Positions 27,131-35,719 are shown, counted from the stretch's first letter. The stretch is DNA of 64,000 nucleotides from Allomuricauda sp. CAU 1633 (GCF_017313225.1 NZ_JAFLNE010000001.1:496001-560000), one strand, 5' to 3'. The notes: generated by a model from the sequence alone, not told the origin. Numbers and translations: made by a program.

Positions 27131-27739
27131 ATGGCTTTTGAATTACCAAAATTACCGTATGCATACGATGCATTGGAACCACATATAGATGCTAGGACCA
27201 TGGAAATCCACCATACCAAACACCACAATGGCTATACTACCAAATTGAATGATGCCATTGCTGGAACTGATTTGGATGGCAAGGACATTGAGGATATCTT
27301 GTCCAATTTGGATATGTCCAATGGTGCTGTACGAAACAACGGAGGAGGCTTTTACAACCATTCTCTTTTTTGGGAAGTAATGTCTCCCAATGGTGGAGGA
27401 GCCCCAACTGGCATTTTGGCTGCGGCCATTGATTCAGCCTTTGGCTCTTTTGAAGGTTTCAAAGAAAAATTCACTGCTGCTGCTGGAACCAGATTTGGAT
27501 CAGGATGGGCTTGGTTGTGTGTACACGAAGGTGGGAAATTGGAAATCTGCTCCACTCCCAACCAAGACAACCCAATTATGCCGGGAGTAGAGTGTGACGG
27601 ACAGCCTATTTTAGGATTGGATGTTTGGGAGCATGCCTACTATTTGAACTACCAAAATAGAAGACCCGATTATATTTCAGCATTTTTTAATGTGATCAAT
27701 TGGGCTAAGGTTGCTGAGAATTACGAGGCAAGCAAATAG
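27131..27739 (+). CDS. sodA: Superoxide dismutase (Mn/Fe family, Mn-type residues)
   Basis: A 202-residue cytosolic dismutase. Metal ligands lie in EIHHTKHH (His27), FYNHSLFW, and DVWEHAYY (Asp and His). GGGFYNHS and STPNQDNP (active-site Gln on the C-terminal side) favour a Mn-type or cambialistic enzyme over strict Fe. The ATG before [16 protein letters not shown] is the family-typical start. TATGTTTG at 27071-27078 may be its -7 element. A terminator follows at 27764. Confidence 0.95.
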   Translation: MAFELPKLPYAYDALEPHIDARTMEIHHTKHHNGYTTKLNDAIAGTDLDGKDIEDILSNLDMSNGAVRNNGGGFYNHSLFWEVMSPNGGGAPTGILAAAIDSAFGSFEGFKEKFTAAAGTRFGSGWAWLCVHEGGKLEICSTPNQDNPIMPGVECDGQPILGLDVWEHAYYLNYQNRRPDYISAFFNVINWAKVAENYEASK

Positions 27740-27763
27740 GTAACAATAACCTAAAGATATGAG

Positions 27764-27792
27764 AGCCGGGCACTTAGTGTTCGGCTTTTTTT
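27764..27792 (+). terminator. Intrinsic terminator of sodA
   Basis: AGCCGGGCAC - TTA - GTGTTCGGCT followed by TTTTTTT. The stem has 10 pairs, including two G-T pairs. Confidence 0.85.
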
Positions 27793-27812
27793 GTGGGTGG
27801 ATTTTTAGAATA

Positions 27813-27883
27813 GAAAAGGGCGAGGAAGCCCCCGCCCTTTTCGTCCCAAATCTTACCATAAACTTAACCTACTTATGCTATGG
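27813..27883 (-). ncRNA. Putative small RNA, copy A of three
   Basis: Read on the minus strand: transcript start near 27883 with CCATAGCATAAGTAGG, then the conserved block to 27845 (a 5-bp CCATA/TATGG pairing is possible), then hairpin GAAAAGGGCG / CGCCCTTTTC (27813-27842) acting as terminator. About 71 nt. A promoter sits 5 nt upstream. The conserved block recurs in copies B and C. No ORF of note. Confidence 0.65.
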
Positions 27884-27888
27884 CGAGA

Positions 27889-27919
27889 CTAAAATACTGG
27901 TATTGTGTAAAATAACAAA
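27889..27919 (-). promoter_or_regulatory. Promoter of putative sRNA copy A
   Basis: CTTTG (27916-27920), a 19-nt spacer and TATTTTAG (27889-27896) on the minus strand; one mismatch to TAnnTTTG. Exactly 5 nt separate it from CCATAGC. Confidence 0.6.
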
Positions 27920-28006
27920 GGGTTTTAGATAAATTTTTGATTTTTCAATGAAAAAGAAAACGTGCAGTTCATCGATAAAATGGATAAATCGTTGGTAGTC
28001 AAATAT

Positions 28007-28076
28007 AAAGAAGGCGGAGTATTCTCCGCCTTCTTTCCCCAAATCTTACCATGAACTTAACCTACTTATGCTATGG
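28007..28076 (-). ncRNA. Putative small RNA, copy B of three
   Basis: Same architecture as copy A: conserved block from 28076 to 28037, then a perfect 13-bp hairpin (arms 28007-28019 and 28024-28036, loop 4 nt) whose stem AAAGAAGGCGGAG differs from those of A and C, followed by a T-rich end. About 70 nt. Confidence 0.68.
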
Positions 28077-28081
28077 TTCTC

Positions 28082-28112
28082 CAAATGTACGCCAAGGGAC
28101 CTTTTTCCCAAC
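28082..28112 (-). promoter_or_regulatory. Promoter of putative sRNA copy B
   Basis: GTTG (28109-28112), 19-nt spacer, TACATTTG (28082-28089): an exact -7 element. 5 nt before CCATAGC, as in the other copies. Confidence 0.7.
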
Positions 28113-28249
28113 AAGCTTTTAGATGAAACTCCCTTTATTTGGTTGAACTACCAAACCTACCGCTTACATGTACTATAAATGAAGAAAAGGATTACGGGAA
28201 GTGATAAAAGAGAGATAAAAGGAGATGATGTTATGGATGTGTAGAAAAT

Positions 28250-28320
28250 AAAAAAGGTGGAATAGCTTCCACCTTTTTTGCCCCAAATCTTACCATGAAC
28301 TTAACCTACTTATGCTATGG
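28250..28320 (-). ncRNA. Putative small RNA, copy C of three
   Basis: Conserved block from 28320 to 28281, then a perfect 13-bp hairpin (arms 28250-28262 and 28267-28279) with stem AAAAAAGGTGGAA and a U-rich end. It is nearest to purF; on the minus strand it lies about 100 nt after the purF stop, so it could also be made as part of the purF 3' UTR. Confidence 0.65.
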
Positions 28321-28325
28321 CAATG

Positions 28326-28360
28326 CTAAAGTAGGTTTGCTACTTGCCCATCTTACAAAA
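28326..28360 (-). promoter_or_regulatory. Weaker promoter of putative sRNA copy C
   Basis: TACTTTAG (28326-28333) with one mismatch; TTTTG (28356-28360) is 22 nt away, longer than optimal. The spacing of 5 nt to CCATAGC is kept. TTCATCGATAAA at 28379-28390 recurs at 27968-27979 upstream of copy A. Confidence 0.45.
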
Positions 28361-28423
28361 ACCCGTTCATCTACTCGTTTCATCGATAAAGTGCATGTAA
28401 ATAGGTTGTATGCAAATACAAGA

Positions 28424-30322
28424 TTAGTAGGCCCGTTGGTTTTTGCCCTCATAAAAGTTGATGAATGCCCTGTTCACAACCCTATTGCCGCCTGGGGTGG
28501 GATAATTTCCCGTGAAATACCAATCGCCCAAGTTTTTGGGGCAGGCTTCATGTAAGCTCTCAATACTTTGGTAAATGATGTCCACTTCGGCCTTTATGCC
28601 TTCTGGACTTAGAATTTCAGCTATTTTTTTGGAAATCTGCTGTGCGGTAAAAGGAGCATAAAATTCCTTAACGTAGTTTACCACATCCTTATCCTTGGTT
28701 TCTGTTTGGGTAAGACATTTTTCGTAGATTTCTTTTATCTTATCCGTTGTACCTGCTTCTTCGTGCAATGCTTTTGCTGCTTTAAAGGCCACAAAATCCT
28801 CTAGCTTGGCCATGTCAATCCCATAACAATCTGGATAGCGGATTTGCGGGGCTGAAGAAACCACAATGATTTTCTTTGGTGATAATCGGTCCAAAATTTT
28901 AAGGATACTCCTTTTAAGTGTAGTACCTCGTACAATACTATCATCTATTATAACCAAATTATCGTTTTGCTTTACGGAACCATACGAGATGTCATAAACG
29001 TGGGTCACCAAATCATCCCGACTGCTATCTTGGGTAATAAAGGTTCGCAGCTTGGCATCCTTGATGGCCACTTTTTCAATACGGGGGCGAACGTCCAATA
29101 TTTTATGGAGTTCTTCTCGGGTAATATTGGGCCCCAATTCTATGATTTGTTCTTCTTTTTTGTTGTTGAGGTAATTTTGGGCCTCTTTTACCATCCCAAA
29201 GAACGAGGTTTCAGCCGTATTGGGAATATAGGAAAAGACGGTATTTTCCAAATCGTCGTCAATGGACTTCAAGATTTGTGGGAACACCAACTTCCCCAAC
29301 ATCTTTCGCTCCTGATAAATTTCTTTATCACTCCCTCTTGAGAAATAGATACGCTCAAAAGAACAGGCTTTACGTTCTGTGGGTTCCTGGATTTCCTTTG
29401 CCGAAAAACCGCCGTCCTTTTTAATGATGACCGCATGCCCAGGATCCAATTCCTTGACATCGTCATATTTTACATTGAACACAGTCTGGATTGCAGGCCT
29501 TTCTGAAGCAACAACCGCAATTTCATCATCTTGATAATAGTAGGCAGGTCGTATTCCTGCTGGATCCCGAATGACAAAAGCATCACCATGGCCCAACAGA
29601 CCGCCAATGGTATAGCCCCCGTCCCAGTTTTTTGAAGCTTTTCTAAGGATTTTTGCCACATTCAATCGTTCCGCGATCAAAGGTGAGGCAGCCCTTTTAT
29701 TATACCCTTCCTTCTTAATTTGTTTGTAGAGTTTGGCTACGGCATCATCCAAAAAGTGCCCAATTTTTTCCATTACGGTAACGGTGTCCGCCAATTCTTT
29801 GGGATGCTGTCCCAATTCGACCAAATTGCCAAAGAGTTCATCAACATTGGTCATGTTGAAGTTTCCGGCAACGATAAGGTTACGGTGCATCCAGTTGTTC
29901 TGTCTTAGGAACGGGTGAACACTTTCAATACTGTTTTTTCCAAAAGTTCCATAGCGCACGTGCCCCATCAACAGTTCGCCGATGTAGGGAATATGGCGTT
30001 TTTGCATTTCTACATCATCTTCATATTCGGGATGCTCTGCCATTACCGAATTGATTCGGGCATTGATCTGATCAAAAATATCTTGGATGGGCTGCTGTTG
30101 TGCAGACCTTACCCGACTCATGTAGCGCTCACCAGGCTGCATGTCCAGTTTAATACTGGCAAAACCAGCTCCATCCTGTCCCCGGTTGTGCTGTTTCTCC
30201 ATCATTAGGTACATTTTGTTTACGCCGTAAAAGGCTGTACCGTACTTTTCTTTGTAATACTCCAGAGGTTTAAGCAAACGGATCAGTGATATTCCGCATT
30301 CGTGCTTAATCGCATCACTCAT
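28424..30322 (-). CDS. purF: Amidophosphoribosyltransferase (long Bacteroidota form)
   Basis: Catalyses the first step of purine synthesis, PRPP + glutamine to phosphoribosylamine. At 632 residues it is longer than the usual about 500. The N-terminal glutamine amidotransferase nucleophile is Cys9 in HECGISL, implying removal of an 8-residue leader; QHNRGQDGAGFAS and HVRYGTFG follow. The C-terminal PRPP loop is VIIDDSIVRGTTLKRS. An insertion lies around residues 60-120 (MSRVRSAQQQPIQDIFDQI). It belongs to the same-strand group purN - RNase H - PfkB kinase - purF. Confidence 0.9.
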   Translation of the reverse strand: MSDAIKHECGISLIRLLKPLEYYKEKYGTAFYGVNKMYLMMEKQHNRGQDGAGFASIKLDMQPGERYMSRVRSAQQQPIQDIFDQINARINSVMAEHPEYEDDVEMQKRHIPYIGELLMGHVRYGTFGKNSIESVHPFLRQNNWMHRNLIVAGNFNMTNVDELFGNLVELGQHPKELADTVTVMEKIGHFLDDAVAKLYKQIKKEGYNKRAASPLIAERLNVAKILRKASKNWDGGYTIGGLLGHGDAFVIRDPAGIRPAYYYQDDEIAVVASERPAIQTVFNVKYDDVKELDPGHAVIIKKDGGFSAKEIQEPTERKACSFERIYFSRGSDKEIYQERKMLGKLVFPQILKSIDDDLENTVFSYIPNTAETSFFGMVKEAQNYLNNKKEEQIIELGPNITREELHKILDVRPRIEKVAIKDAKLRTFITQDSSRDDLVTHVYDISYGSVKQNDNLVIIDDSIVRGTTLKRSILKILDRLSPKKIIVVSSAPQIRYPDCYGIDMAKLEDFVAFKAAKALHEEAGTTDKIKEIYEKCLTQTETKDKDVVNYVKEFYAPFTAQQISKKIAEILSPEGIKAEVDIIYQSIESLHEACPKNLGDWYFTGNYPTPGGNRVVNRAFINFYEGKNQRAY

Positions 30323-30366
30323 AACAAACCAATACTAAAAATGCCCCGAAAATTCAGGGCACAAAT

Positions 30367-31293
30367 TTATGTTAATTCAATATTAAACTGGGTCAAATCC
30401 CTAAACTGCATCAGGCGGGCTTCTACCTCATGTTTTTGCAATTCCAGCATTCGTTCCGTACCAAATCGTTCCACACAGAACGAGGCTAGATTGGACCCAT
30501 GTATAATGGCATTTTTCATATTCTCAAAGGATATGTTTCCCGTTTCAGCCAAATATCCGGAAAAACCACCAGCAAAGGTGTCACCTGCACCTGTGGGATC
30601 AAAAACTTCTTCCAACGGAAGGGCAGGAGCAAAGAAAATGTTCTCTTTATGGAACAACAAGGCACCGTGCTCTCCTTTTTTAATGACCACATATTTAGGT
30701 CCCATTTCCTGAATTTTAGCGGCCGCTTTCACCAACGAATATTCTTGGGTCATTTGGCGTGCCTCCTCATCATTAATGGTGATTACATCTATTTTTTTGA
30801 TGACCTCCATCAGCTCATCCCAAGTATTGTCCATCCAAAAATTCATGGTGTCCAAAACGATAAGCTTTGGTCGTTCTTCCATCTGATTAATTACACTAAT
30901 TTGGGTACTGGGATGCAGATTACCCAACATCACCACATCGGCATTTTTAAAATCATCAGGAACTACTGGGGTAAAATCTCCAAGAGTATTGAGTTCGGTG
31001 ACCAAAGTATCCCTTGAGTTGAGATCATTGTGATATTTGCCTTGCCAAAAGAAGGTTTTTCCACCTTCTACCACTTCAATTCCAGAAATATCTATGTTTC
31101 TGTCTGTCAACAAATCCAGATATGCTTGTGGAAAATCATCCCCTACAACAGAAACTATGGCGGATTTTGTCTTGAACTGCGAAGCAGCCAATCCTATGAA
31201 AGGTGCGGCACCTCCCAAAATTTTACCAGTCTTGCCAAACGGAGTTTCTATGGCATCAAAAGCCACGCTACCGACAATCAGCAATTTGCCCAT
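30367..31293 (-). CDS. PfkB family carbohydrate/nucleoside kinase
   Basis: A 308-residue ribokinase-family kinase. GGAAPFIGLAASQF is the substrate region, and FDPTGAGDTFAGGFSGYLAE is the ATP/anion-hole motif with the catalytic aspartate. Adenosine, ribose or fructose-6-phosphate type substrates are all possible. It lies 44 nt upstream of purF on the same strand between purine genes, so a nucleoside or ribose substrate is a reasonable guess, not proven. Confidence 0.88.
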   Translation of the reverse strand: MGKLLIVGSVAFDAIETPFGKTGKILGGAAPFIGLAASQFKTKSAIVSVVGDDFPQAYLDLLTDRNIDISGIEVVEGGKTFFWQGKYHNDLNSRDTLVTELNTLGDFTPVVPDDFKNADVVMLGNLHPSTQISVINQMEERPKLIVLDTMNFWMDNTWDELMEVIKKIDVITINDEEARQMTQEYSLVKAAAKIQEMGPKYVVIKKGEHGALLFHKENIFFAPALPLEEVFDPTGAGDTFAGGFSGYLAETGNISFENMKNAIIHGSNLASFCVERFGTERMLELQKHEVEARLMQFRDLTQFNIELT

Positions 31294-31447
31294 TCAATGA
31301 ATTTTGGTGCAAATATACGCTTTGATATTCCATATTGGAATCATTGGCAAAGGATTTGGAAAAAAGAAGTGATAAGTTCAAGCTCAAAATCAAGTCTAAG
31401 TGCATTGGTCTTTTGTCTAACTTCTTTTATCTCTACTCTATAAATCC

Positions 31448-32083
31448 TTATTTCCTTCCAAAATCTGCTGGGATTTCACCCCATGCTTTGGTTTCCCATT
31501 TTACAATGGGGGTGGTGTAGCGATTTTTTTTCAACCAGTCTTCTGCACGTTCAATCAGTTCAAAAAGGACTACGTTTTTGGGACTCTTCTGCAATTTGGT
31601 GCCACACTTTCCTTTACGCACCCAACCAATGGCAATTCGGGAGTCCGAATACAGAATGCGATCACTTTTGTTTTTTTTCAGAAAAGCCAAACCATGTACC
31701 AGGGCCAAAAACTCGCCAACATTGCTGGTGCCTTGTTGAAAAGGTCCTTGATGGAACAAAACTTTTTTGGTTTTGGTATCCACCCCACGATATTCCATTT
31801 TCCCTGGATTTCCACTTGAAGCCGCATCCACTGCTATGGAATTGTAATTGGGGTTTCCAATTTTAAGGAGTTCTTCTTGGGTCAGCTCTGACTTTCCCTT
31901 GGGTTTACCCTTGTATTCCAAATAGTTACTGTTGAAGGCTTTTTTGGCTTCATCAAAAGTGCCAAATGATTTGTATTGAGCGCCCTTGAACCCTTCAATC
32001 TGTGCTTTGCAGTCATCCCACGACTCAAAAATACCAGGATGCTTACCTTTCCAGACCACATAAAACTTCTGCTTTTTCGCCAT
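31448..32083 (-). CDS. Ribonuclease H family protein with viroplasmin-like N-terminus
   Basis: 211 residues. Residues 1-45 (KFYVVWKGKHPGIFESWDDC ... FKSFGTFDEAKKAF type) form the caulimovirus-viroplasmin / RNase H N-terminal domain that binds hybrids. The RNase H domain at about 75-205 shows catalytic acids in SIAVDAASSGNPG, VGEFLALVHGLAFL and ILYSDSRIAIGW. Removes RNA from RNA-DNA hybrids. Its ATG overlaps the purN stop by 1 nt (TAATG). Confidence 0.9.
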   Translation of the reverse strand: MAKKQKFYVVWKGKHPGIFESWDDCKAQIEGFKGAQYKSFGTFDEAKKAFNSNYLEYKGKPKGKSELTQEELLKIGNPNYNSIAVDAASSGNPGKMEYRGVDTKTKKVLFHQGPFQQGTSNVGEFLALVHGLAFLKKNKSDRILYSDSRIAIGWVRKGKCGTKLQKSPKNVVLFELIERAEDWLKKNRYTTPIVKWETKAWGEIPADFGRK

Positions 32084-32646
32084 TATAAAAGGAGTTTCTC
32101 AATCACTTTAGGGAAATGCTCATATTCCAACTGGTGCACTTTTTCGGCAATGGTATCGGCATCATCCGAAGGTTCCACTGCAGTTTTAGCTTGAAAAATG
32201 ATGGCGCCCTCATCATAATGCTCATTCACATAATGTATGGTGATACCGGTTTCGGTCTCTGCATTTTCCTTTACAGCCTGATGTACTTTGGCCCCGTACA
32301 TGCCCTTTCCTCCATATTTGGGAAGCAAGGCAGGGTGGATATTGATGATTTGGTTGGGGAATGCCTCTATAATATTGGAAGGAATTTTCCAAAGAAAGCC
32401 GGCCAGTACGATTAAATCAGGCTGAAGACTTTTTAGGACTCCAACAATAGTATCAGATTTAATGAAAGCAATTTTACTAAAGTAAAACGAGGGGACTTCC
32501 AACCGGTCACACCGTTCCAAAACCTTTGCTGTTTTCTTGTTGGTAAGTACAGCAGAGACCTTTACCTGCGGATTTTCTTTAAAATAGGTGATGATGTTTT
32601 CGGCATTTGACCCGCTTCCCGATGCCAAGATGACAATTTGTTTCAT
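32083..32646 (-). CDS. purN: Phosphoribosylglycinamide formyltransferase
   Basis: Transfers formyl from 10-formyl-THF to GAR in purine synthesis. ASGSGSNAENII (GAR phosphate loop), NIHPALLPKYGGKGMYG with catalytic Asn/His, and GITIHYVNEHYDEGAIIFQ with the Asp region are all present in 187 residues, normal length. First gene of the purN - RNase H unit; divergent from acpP. Confidence 0.95.
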   Translation of the reverse strand: MKQIVILASGSGSNAENIITYFKENPQVKVSAVLTNKKTAKVLERCDRLEVPSFYFSKIAFIKSDTIVGVLKSLQPDLIVLAGFLWKIPSNIIEAFPNQIINIHPALLPKYGGKGMYGAKVHQAVKENAETETGITIHYVNEHYDEGAIIFQAKTAVEPSDDADTIAEKVHQLEYEHFPKVIEKLLL

Positions 32647-32807
32647 CTGTTAGGAATTGATATGATTTTGGACTAACTTCAGGCGGCTAAAGTAAGATAC
32701 TGAATCTTAAGATGTTTAATTTGGGGTACATTTTATCGACAAATAGTGTATTTAATCCAAAGTTTTATATTTTTGCCAACAATTAAATTTTTAAAACCAC
32801 TATAATT

Positions 32808-33041
32808 ATGTCAGACATTGCATCAAGAGTAAAGGCTATCATCGTTGATAAACTAGGTGTAGATGAGAATGAAGTTGTAGCAGAAGCTAGCTTTACCAAC
32901 GACTTAGGGGCGGATTCCTTGGACACTGTTGAGCTTATCATGGAGTTTGAGAAAGAATTTGACATCCAAATCCCTGATGATCAGGCAGAAAACATTGCAA
33001 CTGTTGGCCAGGCCATTAGCTACATCGAAGAAGCGAAGTAA
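32808..33041 (+). CDS. acpP: Acyl carrier protein
   Basis: A 77-residue acidic helix bundle with the phosphopantetheine serine in [12 protein letters not shown] (DSL motif, Ser38). Carries acyl chains in fatty-acid and lipid A synthesis. TATTTTTG at 32768-32775 fits a -7 element upstream. It is separated from fabF by a strong hairpin, so it can be expressed above its neighbour, as expected for an abundant protein. Confidence 0.98.
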   Translation: MSDIASRVKAIIVDKLGVDENEVVAEASFTNDLGADSLDTVELIMEFEKEFDIQIPDDQAENIATVGQAISYIEEAK

Positions 33042-33069
33042 TTATATGATATATTACTAAAGATTATAA

Positions 33070-33108
33070 ATTATCCATGTGATGATCGGCACATGGATAA
33101 TTTTTTTT
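33070..33108 (+). terminator. Terminator/attenuator between acpP and fabF
   Basis: TTATCCATGTG (33071-33081) pairs with CACATGGATAA (33090-33100), followed by eight T. A perfect 11-bp stem with 8-nt loop. Partial read-through would feed fabF, whose ATG is 35 nt further on. Confidence 0.85.
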
Positions 33109-33142
33109 ATAATTTAGGTTCAAAAGGGTAAAAAATAGTTCA

Positions 33143-34393
33143 ATGCAGTTAAAGCGCGTAGTAGTTACCGGAATGGGAGCATTGACCCCCATAGGTAACA
33201 ATTTGGAAGCTTATTGGGAAGGACTACGGACCGGAAAGAGCGGTTCTGCGCCCATCACATATTTTGATACGGAGAAGTTCAAGACAAAATTTGCCTGTGA
33301 ACTTAAAGGTTACAATCCAGAGGATTTCTTCGACAGGAAAGAGGCCAGAAAGCTTGATAGGTTCGCTCAATATGCACTTGTATCTTCGGATGAAGCCATT
33401 GCTGATTCAGGAATAGACCTGAACGTTGTGGACAAATTTCGGGTAGGTGTTGTATGGGGTGCCGGTATCGGTGGTCTGGAAACTTTTCAGAATGAAGTGA
33501 TCGGATATGCCGAGGGTGATGGAACACCACGTTTCAATCCTTTCTTCATCCCAAAAATGATTGCGGATATCGCTCCAGGGAACATTTCCATCAAACATGG
33601 ATTTATGGGTCCAAACTATACAACGGTTTCTGCTTGTGCCTCCTCGGCCAACGCCATGATCGATGCGCTCAACTATATTCGTTTGGGCCATTGCGATGTA
33701 ATTGTTACCGGAGGAAGTGAAGCCGCAGTGACCATAGCCGGTATGGGCGGATTCAACGCCATGCATGCACTTTCCACACGAAACGATAGTCCAGAAACGG
33801 CTTCAAGACCCTTCGACGCAACCAGAGATGGTTTTGTACTTGGAGAAGGTGGTGGAGCGCTCATTTTGGAAGAATATGAGCACGCCAAGGCAAGAGGCGC
33901 AAAAATTTATGCGGAGGTTTTAGGTGGCGGATTGTCCAGTGATGCCTACCACATGACAGCTCCACATCCCGAAGGGATTGGTGTGGTCAAGGTAATGGAA
34001 AATTGCTTGCAAAACGCTGGATTGAAACCAGAGGATGTGGACGCTATCAATACCCACGGTACTTCAACTCCGCTGGGAGATGTGGCCGAATTGAAAGCTA
34101 TTTCCAAAGTTTTTGGCGACCATGCACCCAACATCAACATCAATTCCACAAAATCCATGACTGGGCATTTGCTGGGAGCTGCCGGAGCCATTGAGGCCAT
34201 AGCTTCCATATTGGCCATGGAGCACAACATGGTGCCTCCTACCATAAACCACACTGTAGTGGATGAGGAAATTGACCCTTCCCTCAACCTGACCTTGAAC
34301 AAGGCTCAGAAACGGGAAGTCAACGTGGCCATGAGCAATACCTTTGGGTTCGGAGGGCACAATGCCTGTGTTTTGTTCAAAAAAATAGAGTAG
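33143..34393 (+). CDS. fabF: 3-oxoacyl-[acyl-carrier-protein] synthase II
   Basis: Elongating condensing enzyme of fatty-acid synthesis; 416 residues. Catalytic Cys in TVSACASSANAM, His in NTHGTSTPLGD and His in KSMTGHLLGAAGA; the C-terminus NTFGFGGHNACVLF is typical. The order acpP-fabF-rnc is the common bacterial arrangement. Confidence 0.97.
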   Translation: MQLKRVVVTGMGALTPIGNNLEAYWEGLRTGKSGSAPITYFDTEKFKTKFACELKGYNPEDFFDRKEARKLDRFAQYALVSSDEAIADSGIDLNVVDKFRVGVVWGAGIGGLETFQNEVIGYAEGDGTPRFNPFFIPKMIADIAPGNISIKHGFMGPNYTTVSACASSANAMIDALNYIRLGHCDVIVTGGSEAAVTIAGMGGFNAMHALSTRNDSPETASRPFDATRDGFVLGEGGGALILEEYEHAKARGAKIYAEVLGGGLSSDAYHMTAPHPEGIGVVKVMENCLQNAGLKPEDVDAINTHGTSTPLGDVAELKAISKVFGDHAPNININSTKSMTGHLLGAAGAIEAIASILAMEHNMVPPTINHTVVDEEIDPSLNLTLNKAQKREVNVAMSNTFGFGGHNACVLFKKIE

Positions 34394-34403
34394 TTTTGTA
34401 CAC

Positions 34404-35141
34404 ATGAAGCTCACCTCTAAAATATTCAATTCCCATCCGAAAACGGATGGGGATTTTTTTTTAGGGATCAAAAAAATCCTTGGTTTCAAGCCCAAGGATA
34501 TTGAAATCTACAAGAAAGCTTTTCTGCATCGTTCCGTAAATAAAAAAGATGCAGAGGGGAACCCCATGAATTATGAGCGTTTGGAATTTTTGGGCGACTC
34601 CATGTTGGGAACTATAATTTCAAAGCATTTGTACAACGAAGTTCCTGAAGGGGATGAAGGCTATCTCACCAAAATGCGATCAAAAGTAGTGAGCCGAAAG
34701 CACTTGAATGAATTGGGCAAGGACCTCAATCTTTTGCGTTTTGTGGAAAGTAGGATTCCCAAAACCCATTTTGGGGAAAACATCCACGGGAATGTCTTTG
34801 AAGCTTTGGTAGGTGCCATTTATCTAGATCGCGGGTACGCGTATTGTGAAAAGTTTATCAATGAGCGGGTCATAGAGCCCTACGTGGACATTGAACAGTT
34901 GGAAGGTAAGGTCATCAGCTACAAGAGCTTGGTCATAGAATGGTGTCAAAAACAAAAGAAATCCTTCAACTACCATGTGTATGAGGACACCGGAAATGAC
35001 GAGCTAAAACATTTTGCCGTTAAGCTTACCATTGGCGATCGGGTTATGGCAAAAGCGAGGGCCACCTCCAAAAAGAAGGCAGAGGAAAAAGCTTCCAAGA
35101 GAGCGTATTTTGCACTTCAGAACAAAATTGAAAACCAGTAA
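34404..35141 (+). CDS. rnc: Ribonuclease III
   Basis: dsRNA-specific endonuclease for rRNA maturation and mRNA decay; 245 residues. RNase III signature NYERLEFLGDSMLGTIIS (about 54-71), metal-site region NVFEALVGAIYLDRGY, and a C-terminal dsRNA-binding domain (SYKSLVIEWCQKQKKSFNYH ... KKKAEEKASKRAYFAL). The start 10 nt after fabF is kept because NSHPKTDGDFF..IKKILGFKP resembles flavobacterial relatives. The first codons overlap a strong terminator-like hairpin (34428-34462). Confidence 0.95.
   Translation: MKLTSKIFNSHPKTDGDFFLGIKKILGFKPKDIEIYKKAFLHRSVNKKDAEGNPMNYERLEFLGDSMLGTIISKHLYNEVPEGDEGYLTKMRSKVVSRKHLNELGKDLNLLRFVESRIPKTHFGENIHGNVFEALVGAIYLDRGYAYCEKFINERVIEPYVDIEQLEGKVISYKSLVIEWCQKQKKSFNYHVYEDTGNDELKHFAVKLTIGDRVMAKARATSKKKAEEKASKRAYFALQNKIENQ
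34428..34462 (+). terminator. Terminator-like hairpin inside the 5' coding region of rnc
   Basis: CCCATCCG (34432-34439), loop AAAA, CGGATGGG (34444-34451), extended by a T-G pair and A-T pairs, then nine T (34454-34462). By position it could end the fabF transcript, yet it encodes rnc codons of about 9-20 (the T-run is D-F-F-L). It may act as an attenuator for rnc. Confidence 0.65.
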
Positions 35142-35252
35142 CTTTAAATAAAGGTAAATTCAAACGTTTTCGTTGCGTTTATGAATGTATTGTCTTGTTT
35201 CAACTAGGCAGTCAATAGGATTAAGAGTATATTTACAGTTCGTGTTAAGGGC

Positions 35253-35717
35253 ATGTTGACAACACATAAGATATCAGCAGATTTTTATGATGACAGTTTT
35301 AAGCTCATCGCCATACACAGTAATTTGGAGGATTATGCCATGACCTATGCCATAAATGCCAACTGCGGATTGCATTTGAAGAGGATGGCAAAAGACCTTC
35401 ACCTTGATGAAAATCTATTATTTTCTGTGTTTGATTGGGACGATGAAATGAATGACATCTACTGGACACTGATATCCAACAAATGTGTTGTTGAAGAAGT
35501 TATACCTTCGGGGGGATTATTTGAGAGCAATGTTTCCGTACGTACCAACCATTTGGTAAAAGAGCGGAAAGAGGTCGACTATTTTTTAAAAGTTGATGCT
35601 GCGGATGAATCAGCATTCGCACAAAAAGTAAAGTCGATCAATAAAATATCCAAGGTCATAACCGCATATCCCATTGACACAGAAACCTTAAAATCAAAAA
35701 GAAATTTAATCTTTTAA
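35253..35717 (+). CDS. IPExxxVDY family protein
   Basis: A 154-residue soluble protein of a family restricted to Bacteroidota, named for a C-terminal motif that here appears as KEVDYFLKVD (V-D-Y kept). Function unknown. It lies directly before pyk (2 nt gap), the position usual in flavobacteria, suggesting co-transcription and possibly a link to glycolysis. No signal or membrane segment. Confidence 0.88.
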   Translation: MLTTHKISADFYDDSFKLIAIHSNLEDYAMTYAINANCGLHLKRMAKDLHLDENLLFSVFDWDDEMNDIYWTLISNKCVVEEVIPSGGLFESNVSVRTNHLVKERKEVDYFLKVDAADESAFAQKVKSINKISKVITAYPIDTETLKSKRNLIF

Positions 35718-35719
35718 CA

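Noticed and set aside
28295-28555. Plus-strand ORF beginning MNLTYLCYG, a peptide also encoded in copy B of the repeat
   Set aside because: Copy A has ATA instead of ATG, the frames diverge right after the repeat, and the ORF runs into antisense purF. Promoters and terminators point to minus-strand RNA instead.
33143-35141. Riboswitch or ribosomal-protein leader upstream of fabF or rnc
   Set aside because: The hairpins at 33070-33108 and 34428-34462 are simple terminators with short loops; no conserved aptamer core is recognisable.
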